DNA of 20,462 nt from Alphaproteobacteria bacterium UBA6187 (GTDB lineage Bacteria; Pseudomonadota; Alphaproteobacteria; Rickettsiales; UBA6187): positions 1 to 20,462 of the forward strand of contig DITJ01000057.1 in NCBI GenBank assembly GCA_002422795.1. The letters are read 5' to 3'. Each line of letters begins with the position of its first letter. The stretch's first letter is position 1. Below are positions 7,465 through 15,317 of the stretch, one piece after another. The notes under the pieces are model-generated. The model searched no databases. It was not told the DNA's origin and was given only the letters and a program-made list of their open reading frames with translations. The position numbers and the translations under genes are program-made.

Positions 7465-7497
7465 ACACTATATATAGTGTTTTATGACCTTTTACAA
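7465..7497 (-). promoter_or_regulatory. Predicted promoter of the QueC-like operon with overlapping palindromic operator
   Basis: On the minus strand, TTGTAA (7492-7497) and TATATA (7469-7474) are separated by 17 bp, a good sigma-70 arrangement for the two-gene operon starting at 7415. The -10 box lies inside a perfect 16-bp palindrome, ACACTATATATAGTGT (7465-7480). A dimeric repressor bound there would block this promoter. The palindrome is seen directly; promoter and operator roles are inferred. Confidence 0.5.
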
Positions 7498-7505
7498 ATA
7501 TGGAT

Positions 7506-7533
7506 TTGTTTTTACAATTGAACTGTTTATATT
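7506..7533 (+). promoter_or_regulatory. Possible promoter of the KAP ATPase gene
   Basis: TTGTTT (7506-7511) and TATATT (7528-7533) have a 16-bp spacer and lie 28 bp upstream of the ATG at 7561. The region is so AT-rich that chance matches are common. Confidence 0.3.
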
Positions 7534-7560
7534 ATTTATACAACCTAACATAAAAGTAAT

Positions 7561-8916
7561 ATGCCAAATAAAGCCATTAATGATAATTCCTCTTATAGTA
7601 ACACTAAAATCATTGGGAATATTGATCAGTATATTAACGACTTATCAATAGTTACAGAAGATACCAATTATCCTTTAACTGTATCTATAAATGGCGAATG
7701 GGGCGCAGGTAAAACTACTTTACTAAAAAAATGGGTGGAACAAAAACCTAATGACTGCATTTATATTGATGCATTTGCAACGGATTACATAGGAAATCCT
7801 CTTGCCGTAATATTAGCTGAATTTTCTCAGTTTTTTAAAAATGAACCATTATTTCAATCACTAAGCGCAAAAAAAATTGATTTTGATAACCTAACAAAAA
7901 ATGGCTTTGCTGAAGCTGTAAAAATATTAACTAGCAGTATTATTGATTTAAATAGCGCAATTAAGAAACAGCCTCTTGAAGATAAGATTACTGATCTAAT
8001 TGCAATGAAAGAAGCAATAAGTATCTTTAAAGAAACAGTAGGTGAAATAACAAAAGATAAGCCAAAACTATATATTTTTATTGATGAACTAGATCGTTGT
8101 AAACCTAAGTATGCGGCTGAATTTATTGAAGTTGTGAAACATTTTTTTAATATCCATAATACAGTATTTATATTTGCTATTAATAGGAAGGAACTGACTA
8201 GCTCAATAAAGCATATACAAGGATGTGATGATCCAGATAGGTATTTAAAGAAGTTTTTTGATTTAAATTATGAATTGCCATCTTTGCCTCATAGGGAATT
8301 TGTAGAGCTGCTTGTAGAAAAAGGTAAATTTGGGGTTGAAGATAAATATTGTGATGAAGAGTTTATAGAAACACTTTCCTTTTTTTCAGAAAAATTTTCT
8401 TTGCATCCAAGAGATAGAGAGCAATGTTTTGATAATATAATGATTGCCTTAAAGAAGATGGGAATTAACAAGCCATGTCAGTTTGTTTATATATTAATTT
8501 TCTGTGCAATAATCCGTGAAGGCAAGAAAGACTTTAGGGAATATTACAATGCTCTCATTCTAAAACCAGTTAAATCAAATAGCTTTTCTGCTTTTAATGC
8601 TATAAGCCTTACCAAGACGGAAAGAACAATACTGGATATGTGGGTATCTATAGCCTTGGCAGATACAAGTAAAAGCACAACTATTGAAACAAAATGCCCC
8701 AAACTAAGGCAAGCACTAAATGAGCTTCAGGTTGTTAGAAATAGAGTCTTTACTAAAGATGAAGTGAACTTAATTGAACAATTAGAAAGATTCTCGAATA
8801 GGAATAGAGCTTTATTTAATAACCTACCAGATAAGGCGTATTCCTTTGAGACATTAGCACAGTATATAGATAGTTTACTTAATTTTTCTCAAAAGTTTTA
8901 CTTTGGGCATAATTAA
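7561..8916 (+). CDS. KAP-family P-loop NTPase (QatA-like ATPase)
   Basis: This 451-aa ATPase has a Walker A motif at residues 45-52 (GEWGAGKT), a Walker B at about 169-180 (LYIFIDELDRC) and a sensor-like strand VFIFAINRKEL soon after. That order and the DELDRC motif are typical of KAP P-loop NTPases. No membrane insertion is seen between the Walker motifs, so it should be cytosolic, as in QatA and other defence KAP proteins. It is transcribed away from the QueC-like operon across a 145-bp shared region, unlike the usual qatABCD order on one strand. Its stop codon overlaps the end of the convergent AbiEii-type gene. It may supply ATP-driven sensing or assembly to the QueC-like pair, or be an independent defence gene. 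Confidence 0.82.
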   Translation: MPNKAINDNSSYSNTKIIGNIDQYINDLSIVTEDTNYPLTVSINGEWGAGKTTLLKKWVEQKPNDCIYIDAFATDYIGNPLAVILAEFSQFFKNEPLFQSLSAKKIDFDNLTKNGFAEAVKILTSSIIDLNSAIKKQPLEDKITDLIAMKEAISIFKETVGEITKDKPKLYIFIDELDRCKPKYAAEFIEVVKHFFNIHNTVFIFAINRKELTSSIKHIQGCDDPDRYLKKFFDLNYELPSLPHREFVELLVEKGKFGVEDKYCDEEFIETLSFFSEKFSLHPRDREQCFDNIMIALKKMGINKPCQFVYILIFCAIIREGKKDFREYYNALILKPVKSNSFSAFNAISLTKTERTILDMWVSIALADTSKSTTIETKCPKLRQALNELQVVRNRVFTKDEVNLIEQLERFSNRNRALFNNLPDKAYSFETLAQYIDSLLNFSQKFYFGHN

Positions 8917-9833
8917 GATAAAACCGATTCCAACTTCCCCAACATAATCCCATGTTGCCCCGGGTCTTGCTGCTTAAATTTCTGAATATTTTTCAGCTTC
9001 CATTTTATGGCTGGCAGGTGTTGTAATTGCTGAGTGTTGCTAAGGCTCCAGTCAGGATTGCCAGATTTAAAGCTGAATAGCAATTTTTTATCATTTTTTG
9101 TAAGCAGCTCGGAAATTTCCTTGATAAGGCGGTAACGGCTGGTTTCATAATCGGCATATGTAAACGGGGTAATGGTCATGCCTTCAAACTGGCTGCTGAA
9201 TGCCTGCTTCTGGTCTTGCAGGTTGGGGCGCAGCACCTCATTGATTGATTTGTTATGGCTGAGTAGTGAGGCAATAAACCCTTCCTTGATTTCTTCTGTA
9301 ATACCGCCATTGTTAAATAGTTGGTAAATATCAAACAGGTCGCGGGGGTGTTGCCTATCCAGCGCAGCGCATATCTTGCCGCCGAATAATTCGGCATCTG
9401 ATACTACATTAATCGCGGCGAATTTATCAAACTCCTTACGCACCGCTGGGGAGGCTTGTTTAAGCCGCACCGGGTTGATAATGCCGCGCATGGTGGTATT
9501 TACTTCAACCTTGATTTTAGTGCCAGCCCGGGCGCATAATAATTTATCCTTAACCTCTGGTGCGACCCCGGATGTTTCTATTTGTATGCCTGGAATGCTT
9601 TTTATAATATCTTCTTTAATGCGTAATATGCTTTCTGTAATTTCTGCAAAGGCTGAGCTGCGGTCATTAAAATGTATATAAGTAAGGTCAATATCAACCG
9701 ATAGCCTCGGCATATCCCATATAAACATATTTATTGCAGTGCCGCCTTTCATGGCAAAGCATTTTTCCTTTGCCACATAGGGTAGAACATCCAGCAATAA
9801 ATCCACTTGCGCCTTATACCCAGGCCTTATCAT
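8913..9833 (-). CDS. AbiEii/AbiGii-type nucleotidyltransferase toxin
   Basis: This 306-aa protein has the signature of AbiEii toxins of type IV toxin-antitoxin and abortive infection systems. KGGTAINMF (residues 29-37) is followed by LSVDIDLTY (44-52), which holds the two Asp residues (D47, D49) that bind metal in the nucleotidyltransferase fold. A later GGKICAALDRQHPRDLFDIYQLF block is also typical. Members of the wider family attach nucleotides to tRNA or other targets and stop growth on infection. Its start overlaps the stop of the upstream antitoxin gene in an ATGA arrangement (9830-9833), so the two are translationally coupled. The catalytic motif is intact and the length is normal. Confidence 0.88.
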   Translation of the reverse strand: MIRPGYKAQVDLLLDVLPYVAKEKCFAMKGGTAINMFIWDMPRLSVDIDLTYIHFNDRSSAFAEITESILRIKEDIIKSIPGIQIETSGVAPEVKDKLLCARAGTKIKVEVNTTMRGIINPVRLKQASPAVRKEFDKFAAINVVSDAELFGGKICAALDRQHPRDLFDIYQLFNNGGITEEIKEGFIASLLSHNKSINEVLRPNLQDQKQAFSSQFEGMTITPFTYADYETSRYRLIKEISELLTKNDKKLLFSFKSGNPDWSLSNTQQLQHLPAIKWKLKNIQKFKQQDPGQHGIMLGKLESVLS

Positions 9834-10600
9834 ATATTACCTAATTCCTTTGGCAGGGTTATTTTATACTTAGTGCTATAAAAACCATCTTTTACCAGGC
9901 TTCTTTTGCCGCTTCCTAAATCAATATTAGAAGTATCGATAAATTGCAGCCAGGCATGGTTTGTTTTTTCCGCCATATACAGGAACATCCTTTTTACCTT
10001 TACAGAATTGCATTTTTCCAGCAATTCCTGCAATATATCCGGGCGCAGGCCAACCAGCCCTTCCATTATATGGTAACATTCCACTATATCAACATATTGC
10101 GGGGCAAGGTATAAAGCCTCTAAAATTGCCCGTTCCAGGGATGATATAGTAATACTGAAATTCTTATCTTCATATTCTTTTAAGGCCAGCTTATCCGGCA
10201 AGAACTTAGTGCGGTAAAACTGGATATTATCTTCCCATTTATAATTTTTAAACCAGGCAGGCAGTGGGGTTGTGCTGCTGCCATCACCAAATAACTGTAT
10301 ATTTTCCTTAAACCTGATGTAATGGCCTGAGCCTTGCATAACAATAGCGGTTAAACCGCCAACATGGATAGGAAGATTTACTTGTTTCTGGATAGCATAA
10401 AGGCCACCTCTCCAGCTTATATTATCCCCGGTTCTTTTAAATGCGCCTCTTCCGATGGGTTCTATCCAGCCGCTTTTATGATAACGCTCTTGTAATTGCG
10501 TTGATATTTCTTGTTCCTTTAGCCAAGAGGATAGGGCAACTGTGCCATTAGGCCAGATTTGCAAAAGATGGTTTATTTTACTTCTGTAAAGTATACTCAT
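9830..10600 (-). CDS. AbiEi-type antitoxin with winged-helix N-terminus
   Basis: This 256-aa partner of the AbiEii-type toxin has an N-terminal winged helix (about residues 4-60: KINHLLQIWPNGTVALSSWL then HKSGWIEPIGRGAFKRTGD), typical of AbiEi_3-type antitoxins, which bind and repress their own promoter. The remaining ~190 residues form the usual C-terminal antitoxin domain. I start at ATG 10598-10600. A TTG at 10628-10630 would add ten residues, but it sits inside a likely promoter (TTGACA at 10633-10638) and known relatives begin close to KINHLL. Confidence 0.82.
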   Translation of the reverse strand: MSILYRSKINHLLQIWPNGTVALSSWLKEQEISTQLQERYHKSGWIEPIGRGAFKRTGDNISWRGGLYAIQKQVNLPIHVGGLTAIVMQGSGHYIRFKENIQLFGDGSSTTPLPAWFKNYKWEDNIQFYRTKFLPDKLALKEYEDKNFSITISSLERAILEALYLAPQYVDIVECYHIMEGLVGLRPDILQELLEKCNSVKVKRMFLYMAEKTNHAWLQFIDTSNIDLGSGKRSLVKDGFYSTKYKITLPKELGNI

Positions 10601-10632
10601 AGTATATCTATATTGATTAAAATAAACCAATG

Positions 10633-10638
10633 TGTCAA
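10633..10638 (-). promoter_or_regulatory. Likely -35 box of the AbiE pair
   Basis: A perfect TTGACA lies on the minus strand, 33 bp before the ATG of the antitoxin gene. AT-rich AATATA or TATAGAT sequences 18-20 bp downstream could serve as the -10 box. The AbiEi winged helix would be expected to bind near here. Confidence 0.4.
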
Positions 10639-10679
10639 GATAGTAGTTTATGAAACGCTTGATTTAGACATTAATGATA

Positions 10680-10720
10680 CCTGATTCTAAGAATCAGGAA
10701 AGATTAGTTATAAACTAATC
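10680..10720. terminator. Two adjacent perfect 8-bp hairpins after the surface-protein gene
   Basis: CCTGATTC-TAA-GAATCAGG (10680-10698) and GATTAGTT-ATA-AACTAATC (10702-10720) are perfect stems with 3-nt loops, 3 nt apart. They sit 12 nt past the stop of the large surface-protein gene and upstream of the AbiE promoter. Neither has a strong T-tract, so they may be weak terminators, mRNA 3'-end stabilisers or protein-binding palindromes. Both stems are seen directly. Confidence 0.5.
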
Positions 10721-10731
10721 CACGCCATTAA

Positions 10732-13700
10732 CTATAATTGAACTCCCTGAGCTTCCCTTGTTGCCACTATGCTATAAGGATTAGTAGATCCTGATTTGAA
10801 ACCCCTTACAGACTGACCTTCTTCCATATCAACATCCTTATTTTTAGAATTTTCAGGTATAACATGTTGAACTGAAGTTTTATCAGACTTTCTTCCTTCA
10901 ATTGCAGGAATGTCTTTATTATGTTCTCTACTTCTATTTAAAGAATCATCATTCGCAGCCATCTCAATATCTTGAGCGGGAGCATTACTATTTGCAGCGC
11001 CACAAAACATTCGGTTAAATTCTTTTCTAAAGGCATATGCGCCAGCCGCAACTAACGCTATCAATATAACTCCACCAACACCTATCCAAAGATATGGATT
11101 TTCAATTAGATTATCAGAGCTGTTAGAACCATTAGTATGGTTTGAATGTGAAAAATTGCCAGGCGTTATTATTTGGCTTCCATTGCCAGTAACGCCAAAA
11201 GTTGGCATAGATGATGGGTCCCAGGTTAATGCGGAGCCATTATTTGAGTAATTAGCTGTGAAAGCGGCAGTTGACCAGGGACTTTGTGAGGATGTAGGTT
11301 GCCAGGTTAATTCTTGTGAGGGACTTCTGCTGCCAGCATGTGATGCATTCATTGTATTATTAGCAGTTAACCCAAAAGTAGGCATAGATGATGGATCCCA
11401 GGTTAAGGCAGAGCTATTGCCAGTTAAATTTGCAGTTGCCCAGGCACTTTGTAATGATGTTGGATTAAATGTTAAGGCTAGGGACGGGCTTCTGCTATTA
11501 GTTTGCTGGTTAGTTGGAAGTGATGAAGGATTATCACTAATTTCTTCAACAAAACTTGGTATTCCACTTGGAAAATCACCTATTGAAGGGCGCGACGAAG
11601 GGCTGAAAATTAATGCTGCCGATGGGCTGCCGGTATCGGCCAGTGATGCATTCATTGTATTATTGGCAGTTAAACCAGAAGTTTGTACTGATGTTGGGCC
11701 AAAGGTTAAAGCTTGCGAAGGACTCATGCTGCTAGCAAATGAAGGCTCTGCTGTTATCGAACCATTTACAAACACCACTAACGGTACACCAGTTATATTA
11801 AATAAAACAAATGCGGAAAGGCCGTAAGGATCAGTAGCGGTGGCATTGCCTGTATAGCTTTTTGCATCTGGTACAGTGCCACGGATTACTGCTGTATATG
11901 GGTCTTGCGAAAGCCAGCTATAATCACTTTCATTCCCTTTAGGGAAATTTAGTCGCCAGGTTAAGGTATCTGCATCAGGATCAATGATAGAATTTGTAGC
12001 ATTGAGCACCACTTGCCCTCCCACTTGCATTTGTGCTGATATGGCATAAATGGCTATAGGTGCCTGGTTAGCAAGCGCAAAGATAAAATTTGCTGCGGTT
12101 AAATTTGCAGGCGAAATGGTTCCGGCAGTATTATCAAGGTGAATGGTCTGGTTATTTGGCAGGTTAACAACTGCCGATCCGGGCGTAATAGTAAAATCAT
12201 CCATACTTGAAATTACACCCTTTTGCGATGTAAGGTCTATTTGCTGTATGGTGGGGTCAAAATCTGGAATTGTTACTAATGTATTCGGGTTTCGTAAAGA
12301 AACAATAGTATCTGCACCACCGCCAGTTATTACAGTTCCACCGTTTTGTGGGGCATAAAGAATTTCATCTGCATTGGTGCCATTTATAAAATTCTCCGAT
12401 GGTAAAAATGTTCTCCCATAACCATCTCCCTGAATTTTAATGAAGTTATATGAAGATTGCATTCTTCTACTTTTTGGAAGGATACTATCTTCTGATTCAA
12501 GTCTTCTGGGTAACGGCTTATTTAAAGATATTACAACTCTGTTATGAGAAAGTGGTGCTACAAGGTAATTAACATCATATGGAATGGTTTCAAGAAGCAC
12601 CGGTTTCTTTCCATTAAATGATCCATACAGTAGATTCCCATCAGATCCAGAAATTGTGTATGGAAAAAAGAATCCTTTATAATTAGGGATTTGGACGGGA
12701 TTAACCCGCGGAATATTAATTATATCTTCTCCACTTTCTTCAAAACCACCTGCATTAAATGTTTGCATATAGAAATCGGTTCCATAACCTTGCCATAACA
12801 TTCTAATATCATTATTTGCTAGCCCTGTTATGTGAAAAGTATTTCCTGCTTTCCAAGTAAAACGTTCCACATATCCCATGTCAGGGTCTATCTTAAGATG
12901 CATTGAGCCATCCGAATTGAATATTTGCCCAAATCCTCCCCATGACATTGCTATGTTACCATTAGGCAGCCCTGCGATAGATGACGCAGGGTAAGCTCCT
13001 CCCGCTTCAGGAAGATCCAAGCTGTTTTTATAAATGCCCTGCGCATTAAAAATTTTTCCGAATACTTTGTCATCATATGACCACGAAGATGCATAATTAC
13101 CATCAGCAAGTCCAGTCGCGCTTCCGTATATTTCAAAGATATTGCTTGTTGGTCCCGATGTAGTAAATGTTTGAGCCGTTCCGTTACTATACAACAATAA
13201 AAAACCATTTATTTTTGAAGGAATTACTGAATCCGCTCCGCCCCTTGATGTTGAACTTAACGGTATTAAATTACCATTCTTTGCACCACTACTATCATAT
13301 ACTTGTCCAAATTGCTTTCCGTTGTTATCATCAGAATAAAGTACTATAAACTTTCCTGAAGATAGTCCTGCAATAGTAAATGGGTTTAAATCTTCTCCTG
13401 GAATTACCTTACTATTCAATGAAATCCCAAATTTCTCTTCTCCATCTTCATTTCCAATGAAATAATCATTAAGTATAAGACTGCTGGCCGGAGTCTCTCT
13501 GAAATCATTAACCGCGATGCGTAAGTCATTTCCGAAACGCTTCATGATAAATGAATCAGGATTACCATCTATACGAAGAATATACGTGCCAGAATTATTT
13601 GCATCTTCAACTGCCGTGCCTTTTATCTCCCTTCCATCGAAGATTAATTTGCCGTTGTCGTCGATTATTATCTCACTTTTTAAATAATTGGCAGATGAAA

Positions 13701-14595
13701 CATACGTATCCATGTTTTTTCCGCCGATAAGAACTATTCCATTGGCTGCATATGGCTTTAGATAAGGATATTTAGTACTAGCTAGAACGGAAGATACGTC
13801 AGATGTATATAAGTTATCAGCATTATCAGTGCCATAAAGTATTGGTCTGTTGTTGCTATCAAGGAACCTTGTAACGCCATTAAACCATAGGCCTTCTAAT
13901 AATAAATCCATGTCGCCTTTTAGTTTTATTAAGTCAAGGCCACTCCATGTATTCATTTTTATAAGATCGTTAAGATAAGAATTCCCATCATATGTTGTTC
14001 TGGGAGCCTCGCCTGTAAAATCAATATTTACTTTTCTGCCAATATTTGATGGATCTACCCTTGGCTGTAGATAATCATTACCTATTTTTGTCAATCCATC
14101 TTGTGATTTGAAATCAAAATTCTCTGGAAATCTAGGATCAATATTAGGTTCAATTCCAAAACTTTCAATATGTCTTGATCCATTTTCTTCAACTATAAAA
14201 CTTGCATCATCCACAATCTTAAATGATTGAGAATTCCATATATACGTCCTCTCAGCATAATCATCAGTTCCATCCTGATAATTATAGTGATTCATATTCC
14301 AGCCAAAGAAATCTTTCAATATGTCGTAGCCCAGACGCTCGGCAAGTTCTGATTTACTATAAGATCCTACTGGTAATTGAGTGCTATCAGCTGTAAAAAA
14401 CCTATTCACCAAATCAAACTGCCTTCCAACAGCAAAACGGCCTGGCCCAGTTGTCATAAAAGTTTGCGTATCAACGCTTGTGGTAGCAATTGCATCAGAA
14501 GATCTAATAAGGCTTTCGTCTAACAAATTTTCAGGTGCGGTTTCTTTCCCATATAAATATAAATTTGTAATTTTTTGAGATGTTAATAACGGCAT
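10732..14595 (-). CDS. Large RTX/cadherin-like surface protein with C-terminal membrane anchor
   Basis: This 1287-aa protein has several visible layers. Residues 1-105 form a domain also found alone in two upstream genes (TNLYLYGxxTxPxNLLDExLIR, then GRFAxGxQF). At about 240-390 there are degenerate RTX-like features (YGTDNADNLY, IGGKNMDTY, IIDDNGKLIFDG, ILNDYF). At about 395-640 lie repeats of the type AGLxxGxFIVxYSDDNNGKxFGQVYDSSG, common in bacterial adhesins and possibly propeller-like. Near 785-805, NGTNADEILY and GGGADTI form another RTX-like turn. A dystroglycan/cadherin-like domain follows (about 885-960: NQAPIAIY, DPDADTLTWRL, ATDPYGLSAF). Ser/Thr/Pro/Asn-rich repeats span about 965-1150, with one membrane span at about 1169-1192 and a 95-residue cytoplasmic-type tail. 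There is no classical signal peptide, so the N-terminal domain or the C-terminal anchor must direct export. It is likely a cell-surface adhesin; that role is inferred. Confidence 0.75.
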   Translation of the reverse strand: MPLLTSQKITNLYLYGKETAPENLLDESLIRSSDAIATTSVDTQTFMTTGPGRFAVGRQFDLVNRFFTADSTQLPVGSYSKSELAERLGYDILKDFFGWNMNHYNYQDGTDDYAERTYIWNSQSFKIVDDASFIVEENGSRHIESFGIEPNIDPRFPENFDFKSQDGLTKIGNDYLQPRVDPSNIGRKVNIDFTGEAPRTTYDGNSYLNDLIKMNTWSGLDLIKLKGDMDLLLEGLWFNGVTRFLDSNNRPILYGTDNADNLYTSDVSSVLASTKYPYLKPYAANGIVLIGGKNMDTYVSSANYLKSEIIIDDNGKLIFDGREIKGTAVEDANNSGTYILRIDGNPDSFIMKRFGNDLRIAVNDFRETPASSLILNDYFIGNEDGEEKFGISLNSKVIPGEDLNPFTIAGLSSGKFIVLYSDDNNGKQFGQVYDSSGAKNGNLIPLSSTSRGGADSVIPSKINGFLLLYSNGTAQTFTTSGPTSNIFEIYGSATGLADGNYASSWSYDDKVFGKIFNAQGIYKNSLDLPEAGGAYPASSIAGLPNGNIAMSWGGFGQIFNSDGSMHLKIDPDMGYVERFTWKAGNTFHITGLANNDIRMLWQGYGTDFYMQTFNAGGFEESGEDIINIPRVNPVQIPNYKGFFFPYTISGSDGNLLYGSFNGKKPVLLETIPYDVNYLVAPLSHNRVVISLNKPLPRRLESEDSILPKSRRMQSSYNFIKIQGDGYGRTFLPSENFINGTNADEILYAPQNGGTVITGGGADTIVSLRNPNTLVTIPDFDPTIQQIDLTSQKGVISSMDDFTITPGSAVVNLPNNQTIHLDNTAGTISPANLTAANFIFALANQAPIAIYAISAQMQVGGQVVLNATNSIIDPDADTLTWRLNFPKGNESDYSWLSQDPYTAVIRGTVPDAKSYTGNATATDPYGLSAFVLFNITGVPLVVFVNGSITAEPSFASSMSPSQALTFGPTSVQTSGLTANNTMNASLADTGSPSAALIFSPSSRPSIGDFPSGIPSFVEEISDNPSSLPTNQQTNSRSPSLALTFNPTSLQSAWATANLTGNSSALTWDPSSMPTFGLTANNTMNASHAGSRSPSQELTWQPTSSQSPWSTAAFTANYSNNGSALTWDPSSMPTFGVTGNGSQIITPGNFSHSNHTNGSNSSDNLIENPYLWIGVGGVILIALVAAGAYAFRKEFNRMFCGAANSNAPAQDIEMAANDDSLNRSREHNKDIPAIEGRKSDKTSVQHVIPENSKNKDVDMEEGQSVRGFKSGSTNPYSIVATREAQGVQL
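11195..11745 (-). repeat. Ser/Pro/Thr repeat block within the surface-protein gene
   Basis: Nearly identical 35-bp stretches at 11195-11229 and 11372-11406 lie 177 bp (59 codons) apart. A 29-bp stretch at 11345-11373 recurs at 11648-11676. They encode alternating ALTWDPSSMPTFG, NNTMNAS and SPSxALTFxPTSxQS modules. The close DNA identity indicates recent slippage or recombination, so copy number probably varies between strains. Confidence 0.75.
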
Positions 14596-14641
14596 AATAG
14601 TTTTTCCTTATTTGTTGTAATTTGCGATAATATAAAGTTGA

Positions 14642-15103
14642 TTACCGCTTCATCTGACCACAATTTGTTAGAACACTATCAGATTTAAGCATTATTGACT
14701 GCTTGTTACCATTCTCATCAATATAATTAGCTCTAGCATTGATAGTAACTACATCACCTGAATCATATCCTGTTATTCGATCAAAAAAAGATGGTGCTCC
14801 TAGATCATAAGGTCCTCCACCATTAACCTTACAGCAATCTGGATTCTTATCAAAAAATTCATTAACATCTTTATATTTTATTTGTTTATAGTTTTCTTGC
14901 CAATGTTTATGTCCTTCCTTCTCTATTTCTACGGGGATAGTATCTTGGCTGTTTCCGGAAATAATTACTATTCTAATTTTCTCCTCATCAGATAAATACC
15001 TTCCCTGCGAAATACAAAAACCTGAATAATTTAAACTTGCCGGAATGCCGCCAAGCAATAGAATCAACACTAATAAAAAATGCTTTTTAATGCAATTTAA
15101 CAT
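14642..15103 (-). CDS. Small exported protein, LNYSGFC family copy 1
   Basis: This 153-aa protein starts with a basic stretch and a hydrophobic core (KKHFLLVLILLLGGIPASLNYSGFC), a signal peptide or N-terminal anchor. The next block, GRYLSDEEKI, and a central FxxKNPDCC are shared with the paralogue at 16199-16648, and both end near a Cys-Gly (NCG). The middle parts differ strongly. Its start codon overlaps the end of the short N-terminal-domain gene at 15097-15303, and GGGAG upstream is a good ribosome-binding site. No known family is recognised. It is probably periplasmic and linked to the surface protein whose gene follows 46 bp downstream. Confidence 0.7.
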   Translation of the reverse strand: MLNCIKKHFLLVLILLLGGIPASLNYSGFCISQGRYLSDEEKIRIVIISGNSQDTIPVEIEKEGHKHWQENYKQIKYKDVNEFFDKNPDCCKVNGGGPYDLGAPSFFDRITGYDSGDVVTINARANYIDENGNKQSIMLKSDSVLTNCGQMKR

Positions 15104-15303
15104 AACTTACACTCCCAATAATAAAACTGCCTACCTATTGCAAAACGGCCTGGCCCAGTTGCCATAAAAGTTTGCTTATCAACACTTGTGGGAGTAATTG
15201 TATCAGAAGGCCTAATCAGGCTCTCATCTAATAAATTTTCAGGCGTAGTTTCCTGACCGTATAAATATAGATTTGTAATTTCTTGTGCTGATAATAATAG
15301 CAT
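15097..15303 (-). pseudogene. Truncated N-terminal-domain paralogue fused to a leader sequence
   Basis: This 68-codon ORF (MLLLSAQEITNLYLYGQETT...) matches residues 1 to ~60 of the 1287-aa protein at about 80% by eye, then switches after GRQF to YYWECKLC and a stop. The last codons are the 5' leader of the following LNYSGFC gene, as shown by the same leader before the other copy at 16648-16680. The switch lies at AGGCAGTTT, which is present in both parents. It is therefore a chimera of a gene fragment and an unrelated leader. It may still be translated and feed ribosomes to the next gene, but it lacks half of the domain. Confidence 0.65.
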
Positions 15304-15317
15304 AAATTTCTCATGAA

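Noticed and set aside
11258..11827. A 189-codon plus-strand open frame inside the surface-protein gene
   Set aside because: It is antisense to the repeat block of the large gene, has repetitive low-complexity content created by those repeats, and has no ribosome-binding site or recognisable motif.
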